A program made the position numbers and the translations under genes. Shown here piece by piece: positions 46,359 through 54,939 of a stretch of DNA of 64,000 nt. The DNA is taken from assembly GCA_017445995.1 (NCBI GenBank), contig JAFSRT010000023.1:1-64000 (forward strand), written 5' to 3'. This DNA is from Clostridia bacterium (GTDB lineage Bacteria; Bacillota; Clostridia; Christensenellales; Borkfalkiaceae). The notes below the pieces were generated by a model. That model was not told the DNA's origin, searched no databases, and saw nothing but the letters and a program-made list of their open reading frames with translations. The stretch's first letter is position 1. Every line of letters begins with the position of its first letter.

Positions 46359-47243
46359 TTATCTGTCTTCGTCGTAACCGTACTCTTTCATAAGCGCGAC
46401 GGAAGAACGCCAGTCTTCTTTGACTTTGATATAGGTAGTTAAGAAAACTTTTTTACCTAAAAACTTTTCCATATCTTCCCTTGCAAAAGACGAAACTTCT
46501 TTAATGGCGCTTCCGTTTTTGCCGATTAGAATTGCTTTATGGTTAGGTTTTTCGCACACGATATCAAGCGATATATCGTAAACTTTATTATCTTCTCTTA
46601 AAGAAAACTTATTGACGATAACCGCGACGCCGTGCGGTATTTCCTTGTTGAACTTTAAAAGTATTTTTTCACGCATTATTTCCGAAATCATAAACTTTTC
46701 GGAACGGTCGGAAATTATATCTTCGATAAACAGTTTTTCGCCGTCTTCAAGATACTTTAACACGGTTTTGACGAGTTCTTTCAGGTTTTTACCCCTTCTT
46801 GCCGAAACGGGAACTACGTCTATATCTATTCCCGATAACTGCGCGAGTTCGTCGATTAACATTTTTTCGGGCATTATATCTATTTTAGATAGTGCTAAAA
46901 TAAACGGCAATTTATACTGCGAATACTTTTTAAGTAGAGAAATGTCCTTTTCGCTTAACCCTTCGTGCGCGTCCAGAACGAAAACTATCGCGTCCACGTC
47001 CTTAATACTGTCTTCTACCCGCTTTTGCATAAGCGAATTTAAAAGGTTGTCCGCCCTGTATAATCCCGGGGTATCGACGAAGGCAATCTGATAATCGTCC
47101 GTCGTTAAAACGCCTAATATTCTGTCCCTTGTAGTCTGCGGTTTAGGGGACACTATTGAAACTTTTTCGCCGACGAGAACGTTTATTAACGTACTCTTGC
47201 CGGCGTTTGCCCTGCCTATTACCGCAACGTATCCGCTTTTCAT
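46359..47243 (-). CDS. era: GTPase Era
   Basis: A 294-residue ribosome-assembly GTPase. G1 is GRANAGKST, with TTRD, DTPG and SKID following; the C-terminal KH domain shows ILIGKNGSAIKEV. It checks 16S rRNA 3'-end maturation. The ATG overlaps the ybeY stop by four bases. Confidence 0.97.
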   Translation of the reverse strand: MKSGYVAVIGRANAGKSTLINVLVGEKVSIVSPKPQTTRDRILGVLTTDDYQIAFVDTPGLYRADNLLNSLMQKRVEDSIKDVDAIVFVLDAHEGLSEKDISLLKKYSQYKLPFILALSKIDIMPEKMLIDELAQLSGIDIDVVPVSARRGKNLKELVKTVLKYLEDGEKLFIEDIISDRSEKFMISEIMREKILLKFNKEIPHGVAVIVNKFSLREDNKVYDISLDIVCEKPNHKAILIGKNGSAIKEVSSFAREDMEKFLGKKVFLTTYIKVKEDWRSSVALMKEYGYDEDR

Positions 47244-47707
47244 TGTTCCACCCCGAGAAGTTTAAGCGCCTTTTTCTCTTTATCGCGCATTTCCTTTTTA
47301 TCTTCTTCTTTTAAGTGGTCGTACCCGAAAAGGTGCATTAACCCGTGAACTATAAGATAGGTTCTCTCGGTGATATAACTATGCCCTATTTCCTTTGCCT
47401 GTTCTTTAATTTTATCTTCGCAGACGACGATAGAACCTATAAATAAATATCTGCCGTCGAGTTCCGTCGGGTAATCTTTTTTCTTTAAGATTTCTCCTTT
47501 AACGCCGTCCAGCGACGGATAAGATAAAACGTCGGTTATACCGTCTACCTTTCTCGTTTCGTAATTAAGCCGACGTATTTCTTCGCCCGATACGAAAATA
47601 AGTTCGGCTTTTAAGTCGTCTTTCTGCTCAAGCGTTTTATAAACGGCGTTAGCAATATGCGTAAGTTTTATTTTTTTCGATAAACTTTCAATATACAGTC
47701 TGCCCAC
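47240..47707 (-). CDS. ybeY: Endoribonuclease YbeY
   Basis: A 155-residue zinc protein with the HGLMHLFGYDH motif (HGxxHLxGYDH) and NYETRKVDGITDVLSYP upstream. It acts in 16S rRNA maturation and ribosome quality control. It is tightly packed between pgpH and era, as in most Bacillota. Confidence 0.96.
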   Translation of the reverse strand: MGRLYIESLSKKIKLTHIANAVYKTLEQKDDLKAELIFVSGEEIRRLNYETRKVDGITDVLSYPSLDGVKGEILKKKDYPTELDGRYLFIGSIVVCEDKIKEQAKEIGHSYITERTYLIVHGLMHLFGYDHLKEEDKKEMRDKEKKALKLLGVEQ

Positions 47708-49210
47708 TTATTCTTCCTTCTTGTCTTCGTCTTCTTCTTTATTAAGTTCTTCGCTTATACCGTCGAGATTAACTTTCGGGTATTCTACGCGCTTATGGTA
47801 AACGCCCGTTAAGTTGTTTACTACCGTATGAATAATTATATTTAATTCCTTAATGGTAATTTCGCACTCGTCGAACTGACCTAATTCCATTCTTTCGCTG
47901 ACTATTTTTCTTACCGTTTTCATAACGTTTTCTCTCGAACGGTTTTTAAGCGACCTTGTTGCCGCTTCGCACCCGTCCGCAATCATAATAATCGCCGCGA
48001 TTTTGGTTTGCGGTTTAGGCCCTGAATAACTGTACTGCATAACGTCGACTTCACCGTCGGTAAGTTTTTTCGCTTTATCGTAAAAGAACAAAATAGGCAT
48101 AGTGCCGTGGTGCTGTAAACATACGTCGGCAATTATTTTCGGCAATCTGTTTTTAATCGCCAACTGATACCCGTCTATCGTGTGCGACTTAATTATGTTG
48201 GTCGAAAGTTCCGGCGTAAGTTCGCTGTGCGGGTTGTCTTCCGCCTGATTTTCCTTAAAATATTCGGGACGGCGTATTTTACCGATATCGTGATAATATG
48301 CGCACGTTCTTGCAAGAAGCGAATCTTCGTCGATTGCGATAGCGCAGGCTTCGGCGATGTTGGATACCACGATAGAGTGATTAAACGTCCCCGGTGCTTC
48401 GTTTATCATTTTGTTAATAAGCCTTGCCTTATGGTCGGTAAGTTCCGCAAGTTTGAAACTCGAAACGCGCTGGAATATGCCTTCGAAAATCGGCAGTAAT
48501 ATAACGAACAGCGCGACGGTAAGCATACCCGAACACGCACCGCAAATAAACGCCTTCGTACTGTTAGCGAACTCTATTTCAAGCGAAGTAATGAAAATAA
48601 ATAATATCGTAGGAAGACTTATCGCCCAAGCGCGGAGAATAAGTTTAAGCCTTGAATAAACGTTGTTCATAAGGTAAATGGCGATAATGCCGTTAGAGAA
48701 GCCGATAATAATCGCAATATATTCTTTGGTTTCAATTCCCGAACCGCCGAACTCGTCTAAAAGATAAATAACTATCGCAAAAAGTATGTTCATAAACATC
48801 GCCGTTCTTCTGTTGGTTAAAAACAGCGTTAAAATAGCGACAAGAGCAAGCGGACGAAGGTAAATATCAACGTATTTACCGACCAGGAAATTGATGATAA
48901 GCGCTACTTCCATAATAAGAAAAAGCATTTCGGAATTGACTGCGTTTCTTAAAAAGTTTTTGTTTTCGAAAGTAAAGTAAACCGCCATAACGGAAATACA
49001 TATTGCAAGAAGCATAAAAAGTCTTAAAGGCTTTTTAATATCGCTTAAATACTGAAAAAACTCCGATATCGAATTATCTTTATAATTGACGTACGAAGCA
49101 CCCATAACAAGCATCGCTATTATAATAAAGTTGATAAAATAAACCAGAACGTTTTTAACTACGTCCGAGGTTGTCCACTTTTCTATTTTCTGTGAAACTA
49201 CTTTGTCCAT
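47708..49210 (-). CDS. PgpH-type membrane HD phosphohydrolase lacking the large ectodomain
   Basis: 500 residues: one N-terminal helix (about 22-42), a very short loop, about seven helices (about 60-255), then an HD domain with NHSIVVSN, ARTCAYYHDIGKIRRPEY and TIDGYQLA. The HD block and the place next to ybeY identify it as the PgpH/YqfF-type c-di-AMP phosphodiesterase. Typical relatives have about 700 residues because a large extracellular 7TMR-HDED domain lies between helix 1 and helix 2; here only about 20 residues remain (YVNYKDNSISEFFQYL region). The catalytic part looks intact. Confidence 0.88.
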   Translation of the reverse strand: MDKVVSQKIEKWTTSDVVKNVLVYFINFIIIAMLVMGASYVNYKDNSISEFFQYLSDIKKPLRLFMLLAICISVMAVYFTFENKNFLRNAVNSEMLFLIMEVALIINFLVGKYVDIYLRPLALVAILTLFLTNRRTAMFMNILFAIVIYLLDEFGGSGIETKEYIAIIIGFSNGIIAIYLMNNVYSRLKLILRAWAISLPTILFIFITSLEIEFANSTKAFICGACSGMLTVALFVILLPIFEGIFQRVSSFKLAELTDHKARLINKMINEAPGTFNHSIVVSNIAEACAIAIDEDSLLARTCAYYHDIGKIRRPEYFKENQAEDNPHSELTPELSTNIIKSHTIDGYQLAIKNRLPKIIADVCLQHHGTMPILFFYDKAKKLTDGEVDVMQYSYSGPKPQTKIAAIIMIADGCEAATRSLKNRSRENVMKTVRKIVSERMELGQFDECEITIKELNIIIHTVVNNLTGVYHKRVEYPKVNLDGISEELNKEEDEDKKEE

Positions 49211-49225
49211 TTTTTTCTCCGCTAT

Positions 49226-50149
49226 TTATTCGGTAATTCTTCTTAAATAATAAAGTTTTACTACGTATTTATATTTTCCGTTTTCTCTTTTTAAAATAAT
49301 CCGTTTATCGTCCGCGTCTTCGTAAAGCCCGTCGATTAAAGTGCCGACGTATTTTTTATCGACGAAATCATCGAAATAAAGTTCTATCTTTTTTTCTTCT
49401 TCGACGGTGATTACGGCAAGAACGTTGCAAGGCGTGATACTTTCCTTAATAGTCATATACCCGTCGACTAATAAGTCGCCCTTTTCTACTCTGTCGCCGA
49501 CGACTACCGTCGCCGTACCGCGATAGACGGTTACCGATTTAACTACGCCCGAAAAAGGCGAGATTATTCTTTCCGCATTGCCGTTTTGTATCTGCTGACG
49601 GCGGGAATTGAGTGCGGACTCGATAACCAACCTGTTCCCTTGTTTTTTTAAGGAAATAAAGGAAAAACTATCCGTTTCGCTTAACAGTTCGTCTTCTAAA
49701 ATAGGGATATCGATTTCAGAAAACCGCGAAAACTTTTTAACGCCTTTAATATATAGCGCCCTTTCTATTTCCTGATATTCCGTTCTGCCCGAACCCGTGT
49801 AGGAAAAATCAAGCAGTATATCGTCGAAAAAAATTGCGGATATAAATAGGATAATCGCGCCTATAATAACGCCCGTATTCCTTAATAAAAACGGAATAAA
49901 AAGCGACTTCCCGCTTTCGCCGACTTTAACTATATTATTATAGCACAATTTTTTGGTAATTGCAAAAAGTTTTTCTTCGTCCGCTCTCTTTACGGTAAGC
50001 GACAAAATCTTGCCGTCTTTTTTAACGTTATAAAGTTTTATCTTGCATTTATATAGCGCGTTAATAAGTCCGTCTAAATTGTATCCGCAAATCTTATAGG
50101 AACAAAAAACGTTTTTCAGTTTTTTTGCAGTTTTTCTATTTTTCCACAA
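49226..50149 (-). CDS. yqfD: Sporulation protein YqfD
   Basis: 307 residues: an N-terminal soluble domain, one membrane helix (about 91-110), and an extracytoplasmic part with SPFSGVVKSVTVYRGTATV and VEKGDLLVDGYM, the YqfD core. It is a forespore/mother-cell membrane protein of unknown mechanism, shorter than the Bacillus version. The likely start is TTG 50149 inside the end of yqfC; no clear ribosome site is visible, so coupling to yqfC is assumed. Confidence 0.85.
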   Translation of the reverse strand: MWKNRKTAKKLKNVFCSYKICGYNLDGLINALYKCKIKLYNVKKDGKILSLTVKRADEEKLFAITKKLCYNNIVKVGESGKSLFIPFLLRNTGVIIGAIILFISAIFFDDILLDFSYTGSGRTEYQEIERALYIKGVKKFSRFSEIDIPILEDELLSETDSFSFISLKKQGNRLVIESALNSRRQQIQNGNAERIISPFSGVVKSVTVYRGTATVVVGDRVEKGDLLVDGYMTIKESITPCNVLAVITVEEEKKIELYFDDFVDKKYVGTLIDGLYEDADDKRIILKRENGKYKYVVKLYYLRRITE

Positions 50150-50373
50150 ATCACAGCGTCTCCAAAACAGTATTTTTTAATAAAAAGGTCTTTTCCGAAA
50201 ACGCTTATACTGCCCTTTTTCAAAAAAAACTCCACTTCGTCGGAAGTATACTTTTTCAGCCCCTTTACGTTTTCAAGGTAAACGGCGCTTTCGCTTATGA
50301 CGACCGCTTTATAGCCTTCGGAAGGCACTTGGTCGAACCCCATAGATTGCAGAATATTATCGATAAAACCCAT
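50116..50373 (-). CDS. yqfC: YabP/YqfC-family sporulation protein
   Basis: 85 residues with VISESAVYLENVKGLKKYTSDEV and GSISVFGKDLFIKKYCFGDAVICG, the YabP/YqfC beta-rich fold. It overlaps yqfD by about 34 bases, the conserved sporulation pair. It heads the operon running through pgpH, ybeY, era, yqzL and recO. Confidence 0.88.
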   Translation of the reverse strand: MGFIDNILQSMGFDQVPSEGYKAVVISESAVYLENVKGLKKYTSDEVEFFLKKGSISVFGKDLFIKKYCFGDAVICGKIEKLQKN

Positions 50374-50414
50374 TTAAATCACCGATAATATTTTATGAGA
50401 AAAAATAGAAGATA

Positions 50415-50443
50415 ATACCCATTATCGTAGTAATAATGGGTAT
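50415..50443 (-). terminator. Hairpin after the aconitase-family gene
   Basis: Stem ATACCCATTAT/ATAATGGGTAT (50415-50425 with 50433-50443); the minus-strand tail is only moderately T-rich, so it may act as an attenuator. Confidence 0.6.
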
Positions 50444-50449
50444 CGCTTA

Positions 50450-52612
50450 TTAACCTTTATAATAGTTTATCAGGCAACCTTTAAGAATAATCTGCTTTTC
50501 CGCGTCGGTAAGCGCGTCCATTTTAAGCGTTATATCTTTTTTGCCTATTATCGTTGCTTTGAACTCTTTTTGTCCGCTTTTAATTATTTCTTTAACGTTC
50601 GGAATATAGACGAAATCGCCCACCTTAAAATCTTCCCCGTCCGTCAAAAGCGGTAGCATACCCCAGTTTATAAGGTTGCTTCTGTACCTTTTCGTAGCGT
50701 ATTCCTTCGCGATATTTGCAACGCCCCCTAAAACTCTCTGACAGGAAGCCGCCTGTTCTCTTGCCGACCCGTCCCCCGGTTTTACCGAAACGACAACGCT
50801 TCCGTAAGAAGTATTGCCTTCGTTAAGCCCCAAATCTTTCGGGAAACCGTCAGACTTAACTTCCTTTGCCCGTGAAACGTAAGAAGGGTCTTTTCTCGAC
50901 AGCGCGAACTCGGCAAGTTTAAGCGGGTTAGACCTGTAAGACGACGTTTCGCCCGACGGAATAAGTTCGTCCGTCGTGGTAACGGGATCGGTAAGCACGG
51001 ATACGACTTTAAGAAGAAGGTTATCTTTTAACTCTTCCATCTTCGGCCAGTCGGCTATGTTCGGCCCGTACTGTAATTCCGATTTATTATCGCCCTTTTT
51101 AACCGCGTTAAATACCCTTGCTTTATATATCTTGTTGTCGAAACGGTATTTTTTGATTTTGCTTTTATATATTTCGTCCATAGCGGAAGTGATTGCACCG
51201 CCGTTCTTTGCGGTGGCAGCGATACTTCTCGCGTCCATTAAGCAAACGGCTGAAAGTTGCCCGTTTGCGGGTTTACTTCCTTCCCTGCTTTCAAAATTAC
51301 GCGTGGTGTGTCTTATAGAAAGCCCGTTGTTTTTAGGCACGTCCCCCGCACCGAAACACGGCCCGCAGAAAGCGGTTTTTATTACCGCGCCGTTATCTAT
51401 GAGTTTACCGATATAGCCGTTGTCTAACAGCCCTTTATAAACGGGCTGACTCGAAGGGTAAACGTCAAGCGTAAAATCGCTGTTTAGAATAGGCGAGTCG
51501 CCTAATATGTCGGACGCTTCGGCAACGTTTTCGTACATACCGCCCGCGCAACCGGCGATAACGCCCTGTTCGACGTACACTTTGCCGTCTTTTATCTTAT
51601 CCGTTAATTTAAAGTTTCCTTTGCCTTCCGGCAGAAGTTTCGCGCCCGCTTCTTCGCATTGTTTTAACAGTTCGTAAGGGCGGGACAAAAAGTCTTTAAT
51701 CGTATACGCGTTGGAAGGGTGGAAAGGTAACGCTATCATAGGTTCTATTTTAGATAAGTCTATTATTATTCCCCTGTCGTAATACGCGCCGTCTTCCGCC
51801 TGTAATTTTTTATATGCGCCTGCCCTTTCGTGAAGTTTATAGTATTCTTCCGTCTTTTCGTCCGTTTCCCAAACGGAAGAAAGACAGGTCGTTTCGGTGG
51901 TCATAACGTCTATACCGTTACGGAAATCCATAGAAAGGGTCTTTATACCGCCACCTATGAACTCTAACACCTTGTTTTTAACAAAACCGTTTTTAAATGT
52001 TTCTTTTACGAGTGCTATCGCAACGTCGTGCGGGCCTACGCCCTTTCTCAATCTGCCTTTAAGATATACCGCTACGATTTCCGGCATATCGACGTCGTAA
52101 GTTTTATTTAATAATTGTTTAACGAGTTCGGGTCCGCCCTCGCCGATTGCCATCGTTCCTAACGCGCCGTATCTCGTGTGTGAGTCCGACCCTAAAATCA
52201 TTGCACCCGAAAACGCGCGCATTTCACGCATATATTGATGAATAACCGCAAGGTGTGGCGGCACGAACGCCCCGCCGTATTTTCGGCAAGCCGAAAGCCC
52301 GAACACGTGGTCGTCTTCATTTATCGTTCCGCCTACCGCACATAGAGAGTTATGGCAGTTAGTTAAAGTATAGGGAATAGGAAACTCCGTTAATCCCGAC
52401 GCTTTCGCCGTCTGAATAATGCCGACGTAGGTTATATCGTGCGAAGTGATTTCGTCGAACTTGATTTTGAGTTTATTTTCTTCCGTCGACGTATCGTGTG
52501 CTTTTAAGATTTTATATGAAATGGTTTTTTCACGCGCTTTAATATCGGGCGTTTTTGCCTTTACTAATTTGCCGTTAAGATAGTAAACGCCGTTTTTTAT
52601 AAGTTTTATCAT
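50450..52612 (-). CDS. Aconitase-family hydratase (YbhJ-like)
   Basis: 720 residues from ATG 52612, behind AGGAG; the ATG at 52645 lies at the expected transcript start and is rejected. Cluster cysteines are visible in TNCHNS and AFCGPCFGAG; SDSHTRYGALGTMAIGEGG and NPLKLAEFALSRKDPSYV follow. The C-terminal swivel domain (SCQRVLGGVANIAKEYATKRYRSN region) is present. The pattern is nearer to the uncharacterised YbhJ-type hydratases than to citrate aconitase, so the substrate is uncertain. Monocistronic. Confidence 0.82.
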   Translation of the reverse strand: MIKLIKNGVYYLNGKLVKAKTPDIKAREKTISYKILKAHDTSTEENKLKIKFDEITSHDITYVGIIQTAKASGLTEFPIPYTLTNCHNSLCAVGGTINEDDHVFGLSACRKYGGAFVPPHLAVIHQYMREMRAFSGAMILGSDSHTRYGALGTMAIGEGGPELVKQLLNKTYDVDMPEIVAVYLKGRLRKGVGPHDVAIALVKETFKNGFVKNKVLEFIGGGIKTLSMDFRNGIDVMTTETTCLSSVWETDEKTEEYYKLHERAGAYKKLQAEDGAYYDRGIIIDLSKIEPMIALPFHPSNAYTIKDFLSRPYELLKQCEEAGAKLLPEGKGNFKLTDKIKDGKVYVEQGVIAGCAGGMYENVAEASDILGDSPILNSDFTLDVYPSSQPVYKGLLDNGYIGKLIDNGAVIKTAFCGPCFGAGDVPKNNGLSIRHTTRNFESREGSKPANGQLSAVCLMDARSIAATAKNGGAITSAMDEIYKSKIKKYRFDNKIYKARVFNAVKKGDNKSELQYGPNIADWPKMEELKDNLLLKVVSVLTDPVTTTDELIPSGETSSYRSNPLKLAEFALSRKDPSYVSRAKEVKSDGFPKDLGLNEGNTSYGSVVVSVKPGDGSAREQAASCQRVLGGVANIAKEYATKRYRSNLINWGMLPLLTDGEDFKVGDFVYIPNVKEIIKSGQKEFKATIIGKKDITLKMDALTDAEKQIILKGCLINYYKG

Positions 52613-52645
52613 TATTGCTCCTAAATAAATATTATTTTCTATCAT

Positions 52646-52674
52646 ATTATATATTAACGCGCATATTTTTGCAA
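52646..52674 (-). promoter_or_regulatory. Sigma-A promoter of the aconitase-family gene
   Basis: The -35 TTGCAA (52669-52674) and -10 TATAAT (52646-52651), 17-bp spacer. Confidence 0.75.
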
Positions 52675-52729
52675 GTAAAAGAAAAAAATATAAACGAATA
52701 AAAAAAATTATTTGCTTTTTTATTCTTTC

Positions 52730-52735
52730 TATAAT
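52730..52735 (+). promoter_or_regulatory. -10 element immediately upstream of the small membrane protein gene
   Basis: TATAAT 11 bases before the ATG at 52747; no clear -35, no ribosome site. Confidence 0.45.
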
Positions 52736-52746
52736 ACAATAAATAT

Positions 52747-53202
52747 ATGAAAAGATTTAAGTTTAACTACCCCGTCTTCGTGCTTATAATTCTTATCGCA
52801 ATATGCGTGCTCACCGTTATCGGCGCGGTTTTTTGCGTTATCAACGCTATAAACTACCAAAAGGCGAATATAATCGGAAAAGTGATTACCTACTCTTTTT
52901 TATTTATCTTTAACCTTTTAATTTTAGGTCTTTCGCTTTCTTTAATAGGTTTTTGTTATTATTCGGTAGAAAAAGAAGCGATAATTTTACGGTTCGGTAT
53001 AGTAAAAGTTAAAACGGAACTGAATAAAATAGACGGGTTCACGCTATTTACGAAGTCGGAAAAACTCGTTACTTACTTAAAAGACGGCGCATATTTCGTC
53101 GTCGTTATAAATAAGAGTGAGTACGACGATTTTATCGGCGCGGTTAAAAGTTTTAACCCGAATATCTATTATTTAAACCAAACGGAAGAAAAAGAAAACT
53201 AA
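52747..53202 (+). CDS. Small membrane protein with a PH-like C-terminal domain
   Basis: 151 residues: two membrane helices (about 10-35 and 45-70), then a compact domain (CYYSVEKEAIILRFGIVKVKTELNKIDGF...) with the strand pattern of bacterial PH-like domains. Function unknown. The start has no ribosome site and lies just after a -10 element. It precedes the M-box leader but has its own transcription. Confidence 0.7.
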   Translation: MKRFKFNYPVFVLIILIAICVLTVIGAVFCVINAINYQKANIIGKVITYSFLFIFNLLILGLSLSLIGFCYYSVEKEAIILRFGIVKVKTELNKIDGFTLFTKSEKLVTYLKDGAYFVVVINKSEYDDFIGAVKSFNPNIYYLNQTEEKEN

Positions 53203-53226
53203 TTTTTATTTTTCGTCCTAAAAAAG

Positions 53227-53255
53227 TTGACAACGCTTTTAATTGAGAGTAAACT
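53227..53255 (+). promoter_or_regulatory. Sigma-A promoter of the M-box-mgtE transcript
   Basis: The -35 TTGACA (53227-53232) and -10 TAAACT (53250-53255), 17-bp spacer, just before the riboswitch. Confidence 0.75.
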
Positions 53256-53265
53256 TACTCTTGTA

Positions 53266-53425
53266 AATATATCCGGTAGGTAAGGCTACCACAGGGATAT
53301 GGATTGCTACCGCGAAATGGTGGAGACACTATTAGAAGGTTAAAAGATTTTGTCGAAAACAAGGCATAATTTAATGCAATTTCACCGCCCTGTGAAGCTA
53401 AAGCCCGTATGGTTGCGAGTGTTTT
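53266..53425 (+). ncRNA. M-box (ykoK) magnesium riboswitch
   Basis: Conserved M-box blocks appear in order: ATCCGGTAGGTAAGGCTACC at the 5' side, a GGGATATGGATTGCTACC segment, and TGAAGCTAAAGCCCG at the 3' side. The element lies between a promoter and a hairpin-plus-T-run in front of mgtE, the family's usual target. Mg2+ binding would compact the aptamer and favour termination. Limits are approximate. Confidence 0.88.
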
Positions 53426-53436
53426 TCGTATTTCTA

Positions 53437-53460
53437 CCCACCGGTTTAGGTGGTTTTTTT
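53437..53460 (+). terminator. Expression-platform terminator of the M-box
   Basis: Stem CCACC/GGTGG (53438-53442 with 53449-53453) followed by seven T, 23 bases before the mgtE start. Confidence 0.8.
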
Positions 53461-53483
53461 ATTTTGTTTTTAAGGAGGTTTCT

Positions 53484-54857
53484 ATGAGTGAAGAATTAGA
53501 AAAAACGTTTGAATCTTTAACGTTCTTTTTCGAGAACAGAAAATTCGCGGATTTAAGACAGAAATTATTGGAAATGGAACCTGCCGATATCGCTTCCTTT
53601 ATGGAAGATAACTTATCCGAAACCGAACAGATAGTTTTTTTCAGACTGTTGCCGAAAGAACTTGCGGCGGACGTTTTTATCGAAATCGATTCCGACACAC
53701 AGGAAGCGCTTATCCGCGCTTTTACCGATAAGGAACTTAAAGCCGTCATTGAAGATATGTTCCTTGACGACACCGTCGACATAATCGAAGAAATGCCCGC
53801 GACCGTCGTTAAGCGGATAATGAAGAACTCCGACCCTGAAAACAGAAAGCAGATAAACAGTTTATTAGAATATCCCGACGATTCCGCCGGCAGTCTTATG
53901 ACGCCCGAGTTCGTTTACTTTTATCCCGACTACACGGTTGAGGACGCGTTCGATAAGATAAGGCAAACGGGCGTTAATAAAGAAAGTATTTATACCTGCT
54001 ACGTTATAAATAAAAGAAAGGTTTTAATTGGCGTCGTATCCGTTCGCGATATGCTTTTATCGGAAAAAACCGATTTAATAGAAAACATAATGGACACCAA
54101 CGTAATAACCGTTGAAACGCTGGAAGATAAAGAACAGGTGGCGATGAAGTTTTCAAAATACGACTTACTTGCTATGCCTGTCGTAGATAAAGAAGGATGC
54201 CTTGTCGGTATCGTTACCGTCGACGACGCAGTTGACGTATTACAAAGCGAAGCGACCGAAGATATCCAGAAGATGGCGGCTATCTTGCCGACCGAAAAGG
54301 AATACTTAAAACAATCGGTTTTCGATATCTGGAAACTGCGTATTCCTTGGCTACTGCTTCTCATGGTTTCGGCAACGTTCACGGGGCTTATATTAAACCA
54401 TTTCGAACTCACGCTGTCTCGTGCCAGCACCCTTCTTATCGCGTGTATTCCTATGCTTATGGACACGGGCGGGAACGCGGGCGGGCAAGCGTCGGTTACC
54501 GTTATTCGTTCGCTTGCACTCGGCGAAATGGACTTTAAAGATATTTTTAAGGTTATCTGGAAGGAACTTCGCGTTTCGATTTTGCTTGCACTATCAATCT
54601 CCGCGGTATGCTTTTTGAAACTTAACCTAATAGATAATCTTATATTCGGCGAAAACTATACGATAATGCTGTGCGTTGCGATTTCACTTTCAATGTTCGC
54701 GACGATAGTGATTGCAAAGTTAGTCGGCTGTATGCTTCCGCTTTTCGCAAAGAAAGTTCACCTTGACCCGACGGTAGTTGCAAGCCCGTTTATAACGACT
54801 ATCGTGGACGCGCTTTCGCTTTTAATTTATTGCGGAATAGTCGCGATTATTTTATAA
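53484..54857 (+). CDS. mgtE: Magnesium transporter MgtE
   Basis: A 457-residue Mg2+ channel. The N-terminal MgtE_N superhelical domain is about 5-125 (AGSLMTPEF at its end), two CBS domains about 130-255, and five membrane helices from about 280. The pore segment PMLMDTGGNAGGQAS and DPTVVASPFITTIVDALSLLIY carry the selectivity Asp residues. ATG 53484 is preceded by AAGGAGG; the frame open from 53409 lies inside the riboswitch platform. Confidence 0.96.
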   Translation: MSEELEKTFESLTFFFENRKFADLRQKLLEMEPADIASFMEDNLSETEQIVFFRLLPKELAADVFIEIDSDTQEALIRAFTDKELKAVIEDMFLDDTVDIIEEMPATVVKRIMKNSDPENRKQINSLLEYPDDSAGSLMTPEFVYFYPDYTVEDAFDKIRQTGVNKESIYTCYVINKRKVLIGVVSVRDMLLSEKTDLIENIMDTNVITVETLEDKEQVAMKFSKYDLLAMPVVDKEGCLVGIVTVDDAVDVLQSEATEDIQKMAAILPTEKEYLKQSVFDIWKLRIPWLLLLMVSATFTGLILNHFELTLSRASTLLIACIPMLMDTGGNAGGQASVTVIRSLALGEMDFKDIFKVIWKELRVSILLALSISAVCFLKLNLIDNLIFGENYTIMLCVAISLSMFATIVIAKLVGCMLPLFAKKVHLDPTVVASPFITTIVDALSLLIYCGIVAIIL

Positions 54858-54876
54858 AAAAATATTAAAAAAATAA

Positions 54877-54910
54877 AACAAGTCCCGTTTTTTTTGGACT
54901 TGTTTTTTTG
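54877..54910. terminator. Bidirectional terminator between mgtE and fhs
   Basis: Stem AACAAGTCC/GGACTTGTT (54877-54885 with 54896-54904), T-run on the plus strand and T-rich sequence on the minus strand, between convergent genes. Confidence 0.85.
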
Positions 54911-54939
54911 TTGTAATTTTATTATTTAAATATCGCCGA

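Noticed and set aside
52613-52645. Upstream ATG for the aconitase-family gene
   Set aside because: It lies at the expected transcript start; the ATG at 52612 has AGGAG at proper distance.
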